Of a stretch of DNA of 64,000 nt, positions 37,085 to 49,400 are shown piece after piece. The stretch covers positions 37,599,653 through 37,663,652 of the forward strand of contig NC_065572.1 of NCBI RefSeq assembly GCF_937616625.2, written 5' to 3'. Position 1 is the stretch's first letter, and the number at the start of each line of letters is the position of its first letter. The translations under genes and the position numbers were made by a program. The DNA comes from Mercurialis annua. Its lineage: Eukaryota; Streptophyta; Magnoliopsida; Malpighiales; Euphorbiaceae. The notes under the pieces were generated by a model. The model was not told where the DNA came from and searched no databases. It worked only from the letters and a program-made list of their open reading frames with translations.

Positions 37085-37853
37085 TGATGTTATTTTCTTT
37101 ATCATGATGATAATGTGTTTTACTAGGTGATAGTATTCTGGCTTTCCATAATAAAATTGTTGACGTTGAACTATTTTGAGAGTACTTCTGGCTTTGGCCG
37201 TGAGTTTTAATTTCTAAAAATAATATTTTGTTAAGCTTTGACATTGTTTTGAGTTTAAATGATTTTTGACTGAAGAATCTTTATCACGTTTTGTGGATTA
37301 CGTTGTTGATCATGTATCAGTTTTAAATTACCTTAAGGAAATTATTTTTGCCTAACTAGTGTTTTGATACAAAACGTCAAAGGGGTAGCATAGACATGAC
37401 ACCCTAAAATATTATTTTAAGTATCTGCCAGTAAAAATGAAATTTATATATTTCACAAATTGTGTATTTGACTAAAGATTGAAAAAAAAAAGTTGTTCTT
37501 TTGAAATAAAATGAATTTCTCTTATTTTAAAAATTTAAGTGCTACATCTGAATCGTTGTTTCCAAAACGATTGTTTTCGAAATAAAATTATTTTACAAAG
37601 AAATACCATTTTGACATTTTAATTTTACATTTGTGATTTTACCATTTGTAGTTTTTCAGTACTTTGTTGTTGTTGGTCATGACTGCGAATTGCTAATTTG
37701 AATGAAATTTGTGTTTCTGAAAAGATTGTTAAAGAATAATTGCTTTTCACTTGGGCGATGAGTCTGATGTTGTTATTGGGTGACGTCGAGTTTCTTATTT
37801 TGAAAATATTAAGATTTGTTTTGAAATGCGTTTTTCAGACTTGAGAGTGTTTG

Positions 37854-37870
37854 TATATATATATATATAT
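37854..37870 (+). repeat. TA dinucleotide run
   Basis: About eight TA repeats in the LARD-like internal region, next to the LTR-like block. Confidence 0.9.
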
Positions 37871-37879
37871 TTACAATTG

Positions 37880-38055
37880 GTTATTAGGGGTTTGACTTGG
37901 GCCACCCAAATTGGGAGTTGAGCTTGGAAGTGGTAATCACTCGGCTAACTCGGCGATTTTAATTTGAGACATTTGGAAACAAGTATATATATTGTTTTAT
38001 AAAATAGGTTTTTCCGGAAAATGATTCTTAATACTATGGGGCTCGACATGAACTT
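37880..38055 (+). repeat. LTR-like block inside the internal region
   Basis: TTTGACTTGGGCCACCC, then AGCTTGGAAGTGGTAATCAC and CTCGGCTAACTC, align with the block GTCGGGTTAGACTTGGGTC ... AGCTTGGTAGTTAT ... CTCGGCTAAC found in LTR 2 (about 34947-35020) and LTR 3 (about 42707-42770). A GACTTG or GAACTTG phrase follows in each. Internal sequence thus shares ancestry with the LTR intron region. Confidence 0.6.
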
Positions 38056-40823
38056 GAAATCTATTTTGTAAATTTTACCTTTCGAATGGTTTTGATAAAT
38101 ATTTTCGGATCAACATCTTTATTATTATAGTCTGATTGGATGTTTTTAATTGATTCGATAATGTAGTCATTGTTGGGACTGTTTGTGTTTCTACCATTCG
38201 TTGATCACATAAGATGTTCTATGCTCAATCCTTTGAAATTTATATTGGTTATCTATCTTAATGAGTAATTGTTTTACTGCAAGATGCTTAAGTGCTTTTC
38301 AGATGTGTGAACAATTCTTGACCTATATTACTATGTTATTATTCTTGTCTCTCGTGGTTGATTAAGTTAAGCCATATTTGTTATTGTCCTCGTTGGCCTC
38401 ATTGTGTGGAGCAGCACGTGAGGGTATTCCTCGCTAGTCTTTCTTTGGCTTAACTTTGACATTGGCGTCAATCTGCGATTTGAACCTTTGTTTTGACCCT
38501 GCGATTAGTTTAGAAGTTCTAATTGGTTTAGCCGGATCGATCGTTTGGACTCTAAAATTCAAAGTGATTAATTTTGTCATCAAGAAATTGGAGGAGCGAT
38601 TCTCAAGATTTGTTTCAGATTCGAATTCAAAATCTGTCCTTGTCAGAGAAAGGCAATTTGAGTTATATTACTCAGCATCATGGAATAACTCTTCTCGTGA
38701 GTGTTTGTCTGGTGCGTGGAATATCGAATGTTATGCGTTTCTAAGTCGGGCTCATTTGTGACGATTTGTTGTATCGAAATTTTTGGCTGTTAGCATTCTA
38801 GAATTAGATATGGAATCTGTGAATCGAGGTAGATTAGTGTAGTAAAACACTGGTATTTTCTTTAGGTAGATCGGTGAAACACTGAAACTGATAGTGGAGT
38901 TGTGAAGGCGGTCGTGTTGTTTGATGGCTTTGGAAAATTTGAGGGGAAACTTGTTGTTAGGTAATTTTTATGTTTCGCTGGTGATTTTGGGTTATTTCGT
39001 TATTGATGATGCAAATTGGACAATAGAGATGGGCAAATATGTCAAGATGGACGAGTGCACGTCTCACAGAGTGTAATGTCTAGAAAATGTTTCTAAGAAA
39101 AATTGATTTCAAATCTTAACTTTTTAAAGAAATTGAAATGTTTTTATCACGTAATTGTGGCCAGACATGTCATGAGCATGCATTTGAAATTTCACGAATA
39201 GAAAACTGCATCGAGCATTTAGTATGATCACTAATTAAAAGAAAAATAAATAATTGATACATGCATTTAATACATTCATCACGACATTAAATGATTAGGG
39301 TTGAATGCAACTCTTTAGGGATGAGAGCTGTCATCACCCTGGCGCACAATTATGTAAAATAAATGTTATTAGTGAGACTTTTCAAGAAAAATATTTTGTT
39401 ATAAACTCGAGAGTTATATCGTGAAAATGGTGTTTAAAAGGTTGATAAATTTCAAACGGTTTTGAAATTTTGGTTGGAAACTAGACAAATACTTTGTGAC
39501 GACGGTGGTAATTTAGGAGAAATTATATTGTACAGAATTATTTTATATTTTTGGAGTATCAGTGTTTGGTAAATAGGAGTTATGGTTATAAGGTTGTACT
39601 TGAGGTTTAGTTGTGTTAAGTGCGGAAAATATTGAGTTCGGATTAAAGAATTGTGTAAGCTTAGAATATAATTTGAGTATTTTTGATTTAAAGAAATTGG
39701 TTATGCTCTGCATGTTTATTTACACTGAAAAACTAAAAAGGAATTTTGTTTTTACAGATTCAATTTATGTTTAAATTTTTTTTTTGATACCGATATGAAA
39801 TTTTTTTTCCGTAAATAAAGAAATTTTTATTTGTGAAATTTTAACTTTTAAAAAGTGATGAAACTTTGCCAGTTTTGATTTAAAAGCAGATTTAAATTGT
39901 TTTAGATGAACAATTTTATAAAATCTTAAAATTATTGTGAAAGTAAGGTTCAGTTATAATTTCAAACTGAGAGCATTTTATCATGTTGATATGTTTACAA
40001 ACAAAAGGATTTTTCAAGGGGTTAATTATTTTTGACTGAAAATAATATTTAAATTTGAGGTGCTAGTGATTTCAAATTAAAGTTGGTTTGCATTGTTATA
40101 TATTTGTGTTTACGTAGAATGTTTTTTTTTTAGCATAACCAATAATCTGATTGATTAAATTCTGATCTAAATGCCTTCGGTAGGATTCGAGGTTTTAGTA
40201 ATTCAAAATAAAAAAATTTGAGGATGGAAATTTTGTTGTTAGAAGTTTGAGTTATGTTGTCCTTAGAAATTTATGTGTTTTCTTACATTTTGGTTTGCAA
40301 AGTTGATGGTATTGCCGAGCTGATTTTAGTTGGTTGAACGAGACGATTCTAGTGGTGTTTTGGTTTTCAGCTGTTATTTTGTGAGAGCGTATTTATCGCG
40401 ATGACATATTGATTTGATTATATGATGTGTAAGCGGGCGTTTTAAGTTTTCTCATGTGATACGTTTGGTGTTGAGACCACTATAAGCGATATAGTGCGTA
40501 GGTGTTATGGAGTGTAAGATTTAATTCTAGTGATGAGTTTTTGTATGTTTCGGTTTTGCAACGTTGGAGTTTGGCTCCGTACTATTACGATTTAAATTTT
40601 TGGATTGTTCTCACATTTGTAATGTTACTTTGGTAGTAATTAAGATTTGAACTTGTTATCCTTTGGAAATCTCCCTTATAAGCGCGTTAGTGATTCTCGA
40701 TTCGAAAATTTTATTTCGTTCACGCGTGTCGTACTTTGAGAAGTCGTTTGAGGTACCAAATTGTTGAACTTATAATTTTGCGCTTATACGTGTGGTGACC
40801 ATTTAAGTTTTCTATTCATTTTT

Positions 40824-40859
40824 AAATTCGAGGACGAATTTTTAATAAGTTGGGAAAAA
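40824..40859 (+). other. Stem-loop and PPT before LTR 3
   Basis: Arms AAATTCG (40824-40830) and CGAATTT (40835-40841) around AGGA, then the purine tract GTTGGGAAAAA abutting the LTR TG at 40860. Confidence 0.85.
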
Positions 40860-41056
40860 TGTAATACCCCGTAAAAAATTTAAATTTTTCTGTTGAGTTT
40901 CTGGTAATAATTCGGGTCGTTTTTAGTTTTGTGGATCGTTCGTTGTTTCGATCGTGGTTTGATTTGTGTTTGGGTCGATTGGCCATGACATAATCAATTT
41001 CTGGTTGGGTCCGTTGGTTGGCCCAAAGAAAATAATAATAATAAAATCTTCCTTCC

Positions 41057-41083
41057 TTGCATGGGCCAACAAGGCCCATGCAA
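41057..41083 (+). promoter_or_regulatory. Perfect 11-bp-arm palindrome with TGGGCC in LTR 3
   Basis: Arms TTGCATGGGCC (41057-41067) and GGCCCATGCAA (41073-41083) with a 5-nt loop AACAA, 72 bp before the TATA-like box. TGGGCC/GGCCCA is the plant site II element bound by TCP factors; a third copy, TTGGCCCAAA, lies near 41018. Confidence 0.8.
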
Positions 41084-41154
41084 TGTCATTGAAGAATTAG
41101 TTGGTTTCTTGTGTGAGTTATGTGTTTCCTTATTTTTTTTCTTACGGTTCTTCC

Positions 41155-41163
41155 TATATTTAA
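41155..41163 (+). promoter_or_regulatory. TATA-like box of LTR 3
   Basis: TATATTTAA, 125 bp before the donor GT at 41280, the spacing shared with the other LTRs. Confidence 0.65.
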
Positions 41164-41279
41164 GTCGTTTTTTAAACCCTAATTTATTCCCATTATTTTC
41201 TAAATCCTAGCCGTCATTATATCTCAAATTCTTTGAAAATCATTCAACCAAATTCCTATCTTTATTGCTGCAATTCTCG

Positions 41280-43531
41280 GTAAGTTTCTTGCTTATTCTC
41301 TGTTTTGGCTTTCAAAACGACACCTTCGTTCTTAATCGATATCTCTTTTATTTTAGTATCAAATTGGGATACGTCTCGTTTTCATGGAAGTAGACTCATT
41401 CCTCTACATCTTTGCTTTTCGTTTTTTGCAAAACGGTACGTAAATCTTTCCGTTTAAGCCGCCGTCGTTTTATCGTTTTTATGTGTTCTTGGGCTGCTGT
41501 TTCTTATTTTTCCTTTGCTGCCGTTTTTTTATTAATTTTTGGGTATTCTTGTGCGACGTTCTTAGGTCAGTAACAGATTGGGTATTGCCTTGAAAGTGAT
41601 TTCTTTACTGTTTGTATTCTTTTATTTTGGTTTAGTCATTTTGCTTTCGTTAATTGGCTGCCATTGTTGTAACTGTTGATTTTGTTATGTGTTTAATAAA
41701 ATATTGAATCTTGTTCAAATGGATTTTGACCGTAGCTCAGATTTCAGAATTTATGATGAGTTCGTTTTGTCTTGTTCTTGTGAGGTTATGTTATGGTTAC
41801 TTGTTTGGGTGTTTGGTTATGAACTGTTAAGTTCTTGCTCTTGTTACTTGATTTTGGCGTGAATGGTGGTTTTGATTATGTGTGGCTACTGTTGGTCTTG
41901 TTCAATTGGTTTGCTTTTTCCTTAAATTGTTTGATGGTTAGTTTGTTTTATGGTCACTAAATTATTTTGTTTTTTAATCAATAGATTCTTTAAGATTAAT
42001 TTTTAATTAATCACTTTTACTTTGTTAATTGATTTTGATTTAATCTATGGATTTAGTTCGGCTTATAATTTGAGATTTTAATAATATTATTAATTATAAT
42101 TTGGAATTAATTTGGGCATTAATATTTTAAATTTAAAATAATATTGATCTTACTATAGTTTATAAGTGATTTTATACATTAACTATATTAAATGGGAGTT
42201 AGGGATTTCATTTAGTTTAAAAGTTTGTCAAACTAGATATATTATTTTTAAAATCTAAAAATAATATTTGAGTTATTAAATTAATAATTATTTTTAATTA
42301 TTAATTAATTGTTATTTTGAGATTTTGACTTAGAGTGCCAATGTGACTAAATTTATAATTTAGCTTTTAATTATTCTTCTGACTATTTTTAGCGATGGGT
42401 TTTGTTTGAATTTATTAATTACTTTGGTAATTAAGTTTTATTTTAAATACTGACTGGGCGTGTCAATTTGACGTTTTAGATTTTGAATGTCTTTCGTAAT
42501 TTATTTTAATTAAGTAAATTGGTTGTACTTGGGTTACTTGAAGTTAAAGTTATTGGGATCCGTTTTAAATATTGATTTATTATTTTATCAAAGTTGTTCT
42601 TATAATTATAAACTATGGTTTATAATTGGATATGATTATACTTCTTTTATCATAGTCATTTTGCGAATTATAAACTCTGATTTATATTTTGATAATATAT
42701 TTTGGGTCGGGTTAGACTTGGGTCGCCCGACATGTGAGGTAGCTTGGTAGTTATTGATAACTCGGCTAATCCAATATTTGAGAAAATGGATTTAAGTTAT
42801 TATTTATTTATTGTTTTAGTAATATTTTTCGGATTGGATTTTAAAGTGGGAACTCAATAAACTTGACTTAATATTTATTTGAGTATTGTGTTATTCGATG
42901 TTGTCGTATTTTGACTTGGGTTATTATGTAATTAATTGTTCATTCTATTATGGCTATGTTTGTGATTGGCTTGGTATTGTATTATTCCTATGTGGTGTCT
43001 AGTACTCTCTGCAGTTAGAGGTTGATTTTAATATTGGTTTCTACTCTGTTCTTAGACTCGTCGACTACTCGTGCTTCAGAGTCGAATCAGGTTTTGTCGC
43101 TTGCCAGGTTTTCACGTGGATTAGCAAGCAGTGAGTTTGTAGTGCTATTTACCGCTTTATTAAGTACCGCATCGTATTTTAATATTATAAATGCTTTTAA
43201 ACTGTTTTTACGGATTATGGATCTGGATTGAAACGAACTACTCGATAGGCTTGTATCGAGACTATGTGCACCGGTGAGTACTCTGGGAAACGGCAGACTA
43301 AAGTCTTGCTTACGCTGGTATATATTTATGACGAGGATTTGTTCCCGTCCACTCTGAGTTTATCAGTATGCTATGGCATACTTACGCTGGGATCATTTCA
43401 ATACTGTTTTCCATAATCATACTATATTAGTATAAACTGTTTTGATTTAAGGGTTTTAAACTTAATAAATGTAAATAGTATTGCGAACTCATCTCAGTAT
43501 ATCTGACCCCGTTGTTTCCTAAATTTTTCAG
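41280..43531 (+). other. Predicted leader intron in LTR 3
   Basis: Donor CTCGGTAAGT, then a T-rich body. Branch-point match ATCTGACC and the acceptor AAATTTTTCAG at 43531, 413 bp before the LTR end. In the sister 5' LTR the acceptor reads AAATTTTCCAG; both keep a pyrimidine tract and AG despite substitutions. Confidence 0.5.
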
Positions 43532-45939
43532 GTTTATGAATTGAAAGCTGGTCCACTCCGATTCTTTTGATTCCTCGGAGGTTTTTATGTTATTTAATCT
43601 AGTTACTGTTTTCGAACTCTTAGACCGCAGTAGAACTAGTTTATACATTACTTATTATTGCACTTTGGGATTGTAGATTTGATCGACTATTTATTATTGG
43701 CATGTTTACTCTGGAATATTTTATTATTATATTTAAGGCATGCTGTTGAACATTTCATATATTTAAGTTATTTATATTAGAACTGTAATATAAATTGATA
43801 GACTTAGATTGAAGTCTCGGTTGCCCCCGAGCAATTTCTGCAGGTTGAATGTTTATTTGATTTCCGCGTGGCTTGCTACGGGTTTTGGTACAACCATACC
43901 CATACCCTAGCGCCGGTCACGATTCATGAAATTGGATCGTGACACGTTTAGCTTTGTTTCGTAATGTTTGTAAATGTTTAACTTTGTTTTGTAACGTTTG
44001 TAAACATTTGGCTTTAATTGCTAAAATGGGAATAGGTTTACATTTGTTTCGTAACGTTTGTAAACGTTTGGCTTAAATCGCTAAAAAGGTGAAACGTTTG
44101 GATTTGCTTTGTAACGTTTGTAAACGTTTGGCATAAATTGCTAAAAAGGTGAAATGCTTGAATTTGTTTCGTAATGTCTGTTAATGTTTGGCATAAGTTG
44201 CAAAAAAGGTGAATCGGTTGGATTTGTTTCATAACGTTTTTAAATGTTTGGCTTAAATTGCTAAAAAGGGAAAACGTTTGGATTCTTTTCGTAACGTTTT
44301 AAAAGTTTGGCTTAAAGCGCTAAAATGTGGAAACGTTTGGATTTGTTTCGTAATGTTTGTAAATGTTTGGCTTAAATTGCTAAAAAGGTGAAACGGTTGG
44401 ATTTGTTTCGTAAAGTTTGTAAATGTTTGGCTTTTTTTTGTGACGTTTGTAAACGTTTGGCTTAAATTATTAAAAATGTGAAACGTTTGGATTTGTTTCG
44501 TAACATTTTAAACGTTTGGTTTTATTTCGTATCGTTTGTAAAAGCTTGGCTTAAATTCCTAAAAAGTTGAAACACTTAGATTTATTTCGTAACGTTTGTA
44601 AACGTTTGGTTTAAATCACTAAAATTGGAAAATCTTTGGATTTGCTTCGTAACGTTTGCAAACATTTGGCTTTAATTGCTAAAATGGAAAATGGTTTACA
44701 TTTGTTTCGTAACGTTTGTAAAAGTTTCACTTAAATCGCTAAAAAGGCGAAACATTTGGATTTGTTTCGTAACGTTTGTAAACGTTTAGCTTAAATTGCT
44801 AAAAAGGTGAAACGTTTGGATTTGTTACGTAATGTTTATAAATGTTTGGCTTCAATCACTAAAAATTTGTAAACGTTTGGCTTAACTCACTAAAAAGGTG
44901 AAACGTTTGGATTTGTTTCGTAATGTTTGTAAATGTTTGGCTTAAATCGCTAAAAAGGTGAAACGTTTGGATTTGTTTCGAAACGTTTGTAAACGTTTGG
45001 CTTAAATTGCTAAAAAGGGGAAACGTTTGGATTTGTTTCGTAACATTTGAAAATGTTTGGCTTCAATCACTAAAAATTTGTAAACGTTTGGCTTAAATCA
45101 CTAAAAAGGTGAAACGCTTGGATTTGTTTCATAACATTTGTAAACGTTTATCTTTGTTTCGTAACGTTTGTAAACGTTTAACTTTATTTTGTAACGTTTG
45201 TAAACGTTTCGCTTCAATCTCTAAAAAGGTGAAACGTTTGGATTTCTTTCGTAATGTTTGTAAACGTTTGGCTTAAATTGCTAAAAAGGTGAAATGCGTG
45301 GATTTGTTTCGTACGTTTGGCTAAAAATGCGAAAAAGGTGAAATGCTTGGATTTGTTTCGTAATGTTTGTAAATGTTTGGCATAAGTTGCAAAAAAGGTG
45401 AATCTTTTGGATTTGTTTAGTAACGTTTTTAAACGTTTGGCTTAAATTGCTAAAAAGGGAAAATGTTTGGATTCTTTTCGTAACGTTTTAAAAGTTTGGC
45501 TTAAAGCGCTAAAATGGGGAAACGTTTGGATTTGTTTCGTAATGTTTGTAAATAATTTGCTTAAATTGCTAAAAAGGTGAAAGGCTTGGATTTGTTTCGT
45601 AAAGTTTGTAAATGTTTGGCTTTGTTTCGTAACGTTTGTAAACGTTTGGCTTAAATTATTAAAATGTGAAACGTTTGGATTTATTTCATAACATTTTAAA
45701 CGTTTGATTTTGTTTCGTATCGTTTGTAAAAATTTGGCTTAAATCGCTAAAAAGTTGAAACGCTTGGATTTATTTAGAAACGTTTGTTAACGTTTGGCTT
45801 AAATCACTAAAATGGGAAAATCTTTGGATTTGTTTCGTAACGTTTGTAAACATTTGGCTTTAATTGCTAAAACAGGAAAAGGTTTACATTTGTTTCGTAA
45901 CGTTTGTAAACGTTTGGCTTAAATCACTAAAAAGCGTTT

Positions 45940-46400
45940 GGATTTGTTTTGTAACGTTTGTAAACGTTTGGCTTAAATTGCTAAAAAGGTGAAATGCTTG
46001 GATTTGTTTTGTAATGTCTGTTAATGTTTGGCATAAGTTGCAAAAGAGGTGAATCGTTTGGATTTGTTTCGAAACGTTTTTAAACGTTTGGCTTAAATTC
46101 CTAAAAAGGGAAAACGATTGGATTCTTTTCGTAACGTTTTAGAAGTTTGGCTTAAAGCGCTAAAATGGGGAAACGTTTGGATTTGTTTCGTAATGTTTGT
46201 AAATGTTTGGCTTAAATTGCTAAAAAGGTGAAACGCTTGGATTTGTTACGTAAAGTTTGTAAACGTTTGGCTTTGTTTCGTAACGTTTGTAAACGTTTGG
46301 CTTAAATTATTAATAATGTGAAACGTTTGGATTTGTTTCGTAACATTTTAAATGTTTGGTTTTGTTTCGTATCGTTTGTAAAAGTTTGGCTTAAATCCCT
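45940..46400 (+). repeat. Satellite B block duplicated at about 50890-51345
   Basis: A run of rare variants is shared over about 450 bp: CATAAGTTGCAAAAGAGG (46032 and 50977, 4945 bp apart), AAATTCCTAAAAAGGG, AACGATTGGATTC and TTATTAATAATGTG. Similar but less complete chains containing CATAAGTTG occur near 44192, 45382, 47451, 48411, 50390 and 52248. Confidence 0.7.
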
Positions 46401-49400
46401 AAAATATTGAAACGCTTGGATATATTTCGTAACGTTTGTAAACGTTTGGTTTAAATCGCTAAAATGGGAAAATCTTTGGATTTGTTTCGTAACGTTTGTA
46501 AACATTTGGCTTTAATTGCTAAAATGGGAAAAGGTTCACATTTGTTTCGTAACGTTTGTAAACGTTTGGCTTAAATCGCTAAAAAGGCGAAACGTTTGGA
46601 TTTGTTTCGTAACGTTTGTAAACGTTTGGCTTAAATTGCTAAAAAGGTGAAACGTTTGGATTTGTTTCGTAACGTTTATAAATGTTTGGCTTCAATCACT
46701 AAAAATTTGTAAACGTTTGGCTTAAATCACTAAAAAGGTGAAATGTTTGGATTTGTTTCATAACGTTTGTAAACGTTTGGCTGAAATCGCTAAAAACGTG
46801 AAACGTTTTGATTTGTTTCGTAACGTTTGTAAACGTTTGGCTTAAATTGCTAAAAAAGGGAAACGTTTGGATTTGTTTCGTAACGTTTGAAAATGTTTGG
46901 CTTCAATCACTAAAAATTTGTGAACGTTTGGCTTAAATCACTAAAAAGGAGAAATGTTTGGATTTGTTTCGTAACGTTTGTAAACGTTCTGCTTAAATTG
47001 CTAAAAAGGGGAAACGTTTGGATTTGTTTTGTAACGTTTGAAAATGTTTTTCTTCAGTCACAAAAAATTTGTAAACGTTTGGCTTAAAAAACTAAAAAGG
47101 GAAAACGTTTGGATTTGTTTCGTAACGTTTGTAAACGTTTAGCTTAAATTGCTAAAGAGGTGAAACGCTTGGATTTGTTTCATAACATTTGTAAACGTTT
47201 AGCTTTGTTTCGTAACGTTTGTAAACGTTTCACTTTGTTTTGTAATGTTTGTAGACGTTTGGTTTTAATCGCTAAAAAGGTGAAACGTTTGGATTTGTTT
47301 CGTCATGTTTGTAAACGTTTGGCTTAAATTACTAAAAAGGTGAAATGCTTGGATTTGTGTCGTAATGTTTGTAAACATTTGGCGAAAAATGCTAAAAAGG
47401 TTAAATGCTTGGATTTGTTTCGTAATGTTTGTAAATGTTTGGCATAAGTTGGAAAAAAAGTGAATCGTTTGGATTTGTTTGGCAACGTTTTTAAACGTTT
47501 GGATCAAATTGCTAAAAAGGAAAAACGTTTGGATTCTTTTCGTAACGTTTTAAAAGTTTGGCTTAAAGCGCTAAAATGGGGAAACATTTGGATTTGTTTC
47601 GTAACGTTTGTAAACATTTGGCTTTAATTGCTAAAATGGGAAAAGGTTTACATTTGTTTCGTAACGTTTGTAAACGTTTGGCTTAAATCGCTAGAAAGGG
47701 GAAACGTTTGGATTTGTTTCGTAACGTTTGTAAATGTTTGGCTTAAATTGCTAAAAAGGTGAAACTTTTGGATTTGTTTCGTAACGTTTATAAATGTTTG
47801 GCTTCAATTACTAAAAATTTGTAAACGTTTGGCTTTAATCACTAAAAAGGTGAAACGTTTGGATTTGTTTTGTAACGTTTGTAAACGTTTGGCTTAAATC
47901 GCTAAAAAGGGGAAACGTTTGGATTTGTTTCGTAACGTTTGTAAACGTTTGGCTTATATTGCTAAAAAGGGGAAACGTTTGGATTTGTTTTGTAACATTT
48001 GAAAAAGTTTGGCTTCAATCACTAAATTTTTTTAAACGTTTGTCTTAAATAACTAAAAAGGTGAAATGTTTGGATTTGTTTCGTAATGTTTGTAAACGTT
48101 TGGCTTAAATTGCTAAAAAGGTGAAACGCTTGTTTCATATCATTTTTAAACGTTTAGCTTTGTTTCATAACGTTTGTAAACGTTTAACTTTGTTTTTTAA
48201 CGTTTGTAAACGTTTGGCTTCAATCGCTAAAAAGGTGAAACCTTTGGATTTTGTTTCGTAATGTTTGTAAACGTTTGGCTTAAATTGCTAAAAAGGTGAA
48301 ATGCTTGGATTTGTTTCGTAATGTTTGAAAACGTTTGGATAAAAATGCTAAAAAGGTGAAATGCTTGGATTTGTTTCGTAATGTTTGTAAATGTTTAGCA
48401 TAAGTTGCAAAAAAGGTGAATCGTTTGGATTTGTTTCGCAACGTTTTTAAACGTTTGGCTTAAATTGCTAAAAAGGGAAAACGTTTGGATTCTTTTTGTA
48501 ACATTTTAAAAGTTTGGCTTAAAGCGCTAAAATGGGAAAATGTTTGGATTTGTTTCGTAATGTTTGTAAATGTTTGGCTTAAATTGCTAAAAAAGTGAAA
48601 CGCTTGGATTTGTTTCGAAAATTTTGTAAACGTTTGGTTTTGTTTCATAACGTTTGTAAACGTTTGGCTTAAATTATTAAAATTGGGAAACGTTTTGATT
48701 TGTTTCGTATTGTTTGTAAATGTTTGGCTTAAATTGCTAAAAAGGGGAAACATTTGGATGTGTTTCGTAAAGTTTGTAAACGTTTGGCTTTGTTTCGTAA
48801 CGTTTGTAAACGTTTCGCTTAAATTATTAAAAATGTGAAACGTTTGGATTTGTTTCATAACATTTTAAACGTTTGGTTTTCTTTCGTATCGTTTGTAAAA
48901 GTTTGGCTTAAATCTCACAAAAAGTTGAAACGCTTGGATTTATTTCGTAACGTTTGTAAACGTTTGGCTTAAATCACTAAAATGGGAAAATCTTTGGATT
49001 TGTTTCGTAACGTTTGTAAACATTTGGCTTTAATTGCTAAAATGGGAAAAGGTTTACATTTGTTTCGTAATGTTTATAAACGTTTGGCTTAAATCGCTAA
49101 AAAGGTGAAACGTTTGGATTTATTTCGTAACATTTGTAAACGTTTGGCTTAAATTGCTAAAAAGGTGAAACTTTGGATTTGTTTCGTAACGTTTATAAAT
49201 GTTTGGCTCCAATCACTAAAAATTTGTAAACGTTTGGCTTAAATCACTAAAAAGGTGAAACGTTTGGATTTGTTTCGTGACGTTTGTAAACGTTTGGCTT
49301 AAATCGCTAAAAAGGTGAAACGTTTAGATTTGTTTCGTAACGTTTGTAAACGTTCTGCTTAAATTGCTAAAAAGGGGAAACGTTCGGATTTGTTTTGTAA

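Larger units (their letters stand above)
36705..40823 (+). other. Non-coding internal region of the LARD-like element
   Basis: AT-rich, with stops in all frames; the longest open frame (38456-38761, 101 codons) shows no gag, protease or polymerase motif. It contains a two-copy tandem duplication (36909-37084), a TA run (37854-37870) and a stretch like part of an LTR (37880-38055). Other than these I see nothing recognisable here. A possible packaging signal would be expected near the PBS but cannot be identified by eye. Confidence 0.7.
36173..43944 (+). mobile_element. Non-coding LTR element (LARD-like), 5'-truncated
   Basis: It has the last 516 bp of the 5' LTR, a PBS, 4.1 kb of internal sequence without recognisable gag or pol, a stem-loop with PPT, and a complete 3' LTR ending at satellite B. 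Such large elements with long LTRs and no coding region are known in plants as LARDs and depend on an autonomous partner; a relative of the chromovirus at 17650 is the natural candidate. The alternative is that coding sequence has simply decayed beyond recognition. Confidence 0.85.
40860..43944 (+). repeat. LTR 3 (3' LTR, 3085 bp)
   Basis: Begins TGTAATACCCCG after the PPT and ends TTGGATCGTGACA; satellite B follows with no extra base. It includes the 27-bp palindrome (41057), the TATA-like box (41155), donor GGTAAGT (41279), the G-box block (43080-43130), a second donor-like CCGGTGAGTAC near 43273, and the acceptor at 43531. AATAAA at 43464-43469. Confidence 0.92.

Noticed and set aside
38456..38761. 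101-codon open frame in the LARD-like interior
   Set aside because: No recognisable motif, no neighbours in frame, composition like the surrounding AT-rich DNA. This length is expected by chance.
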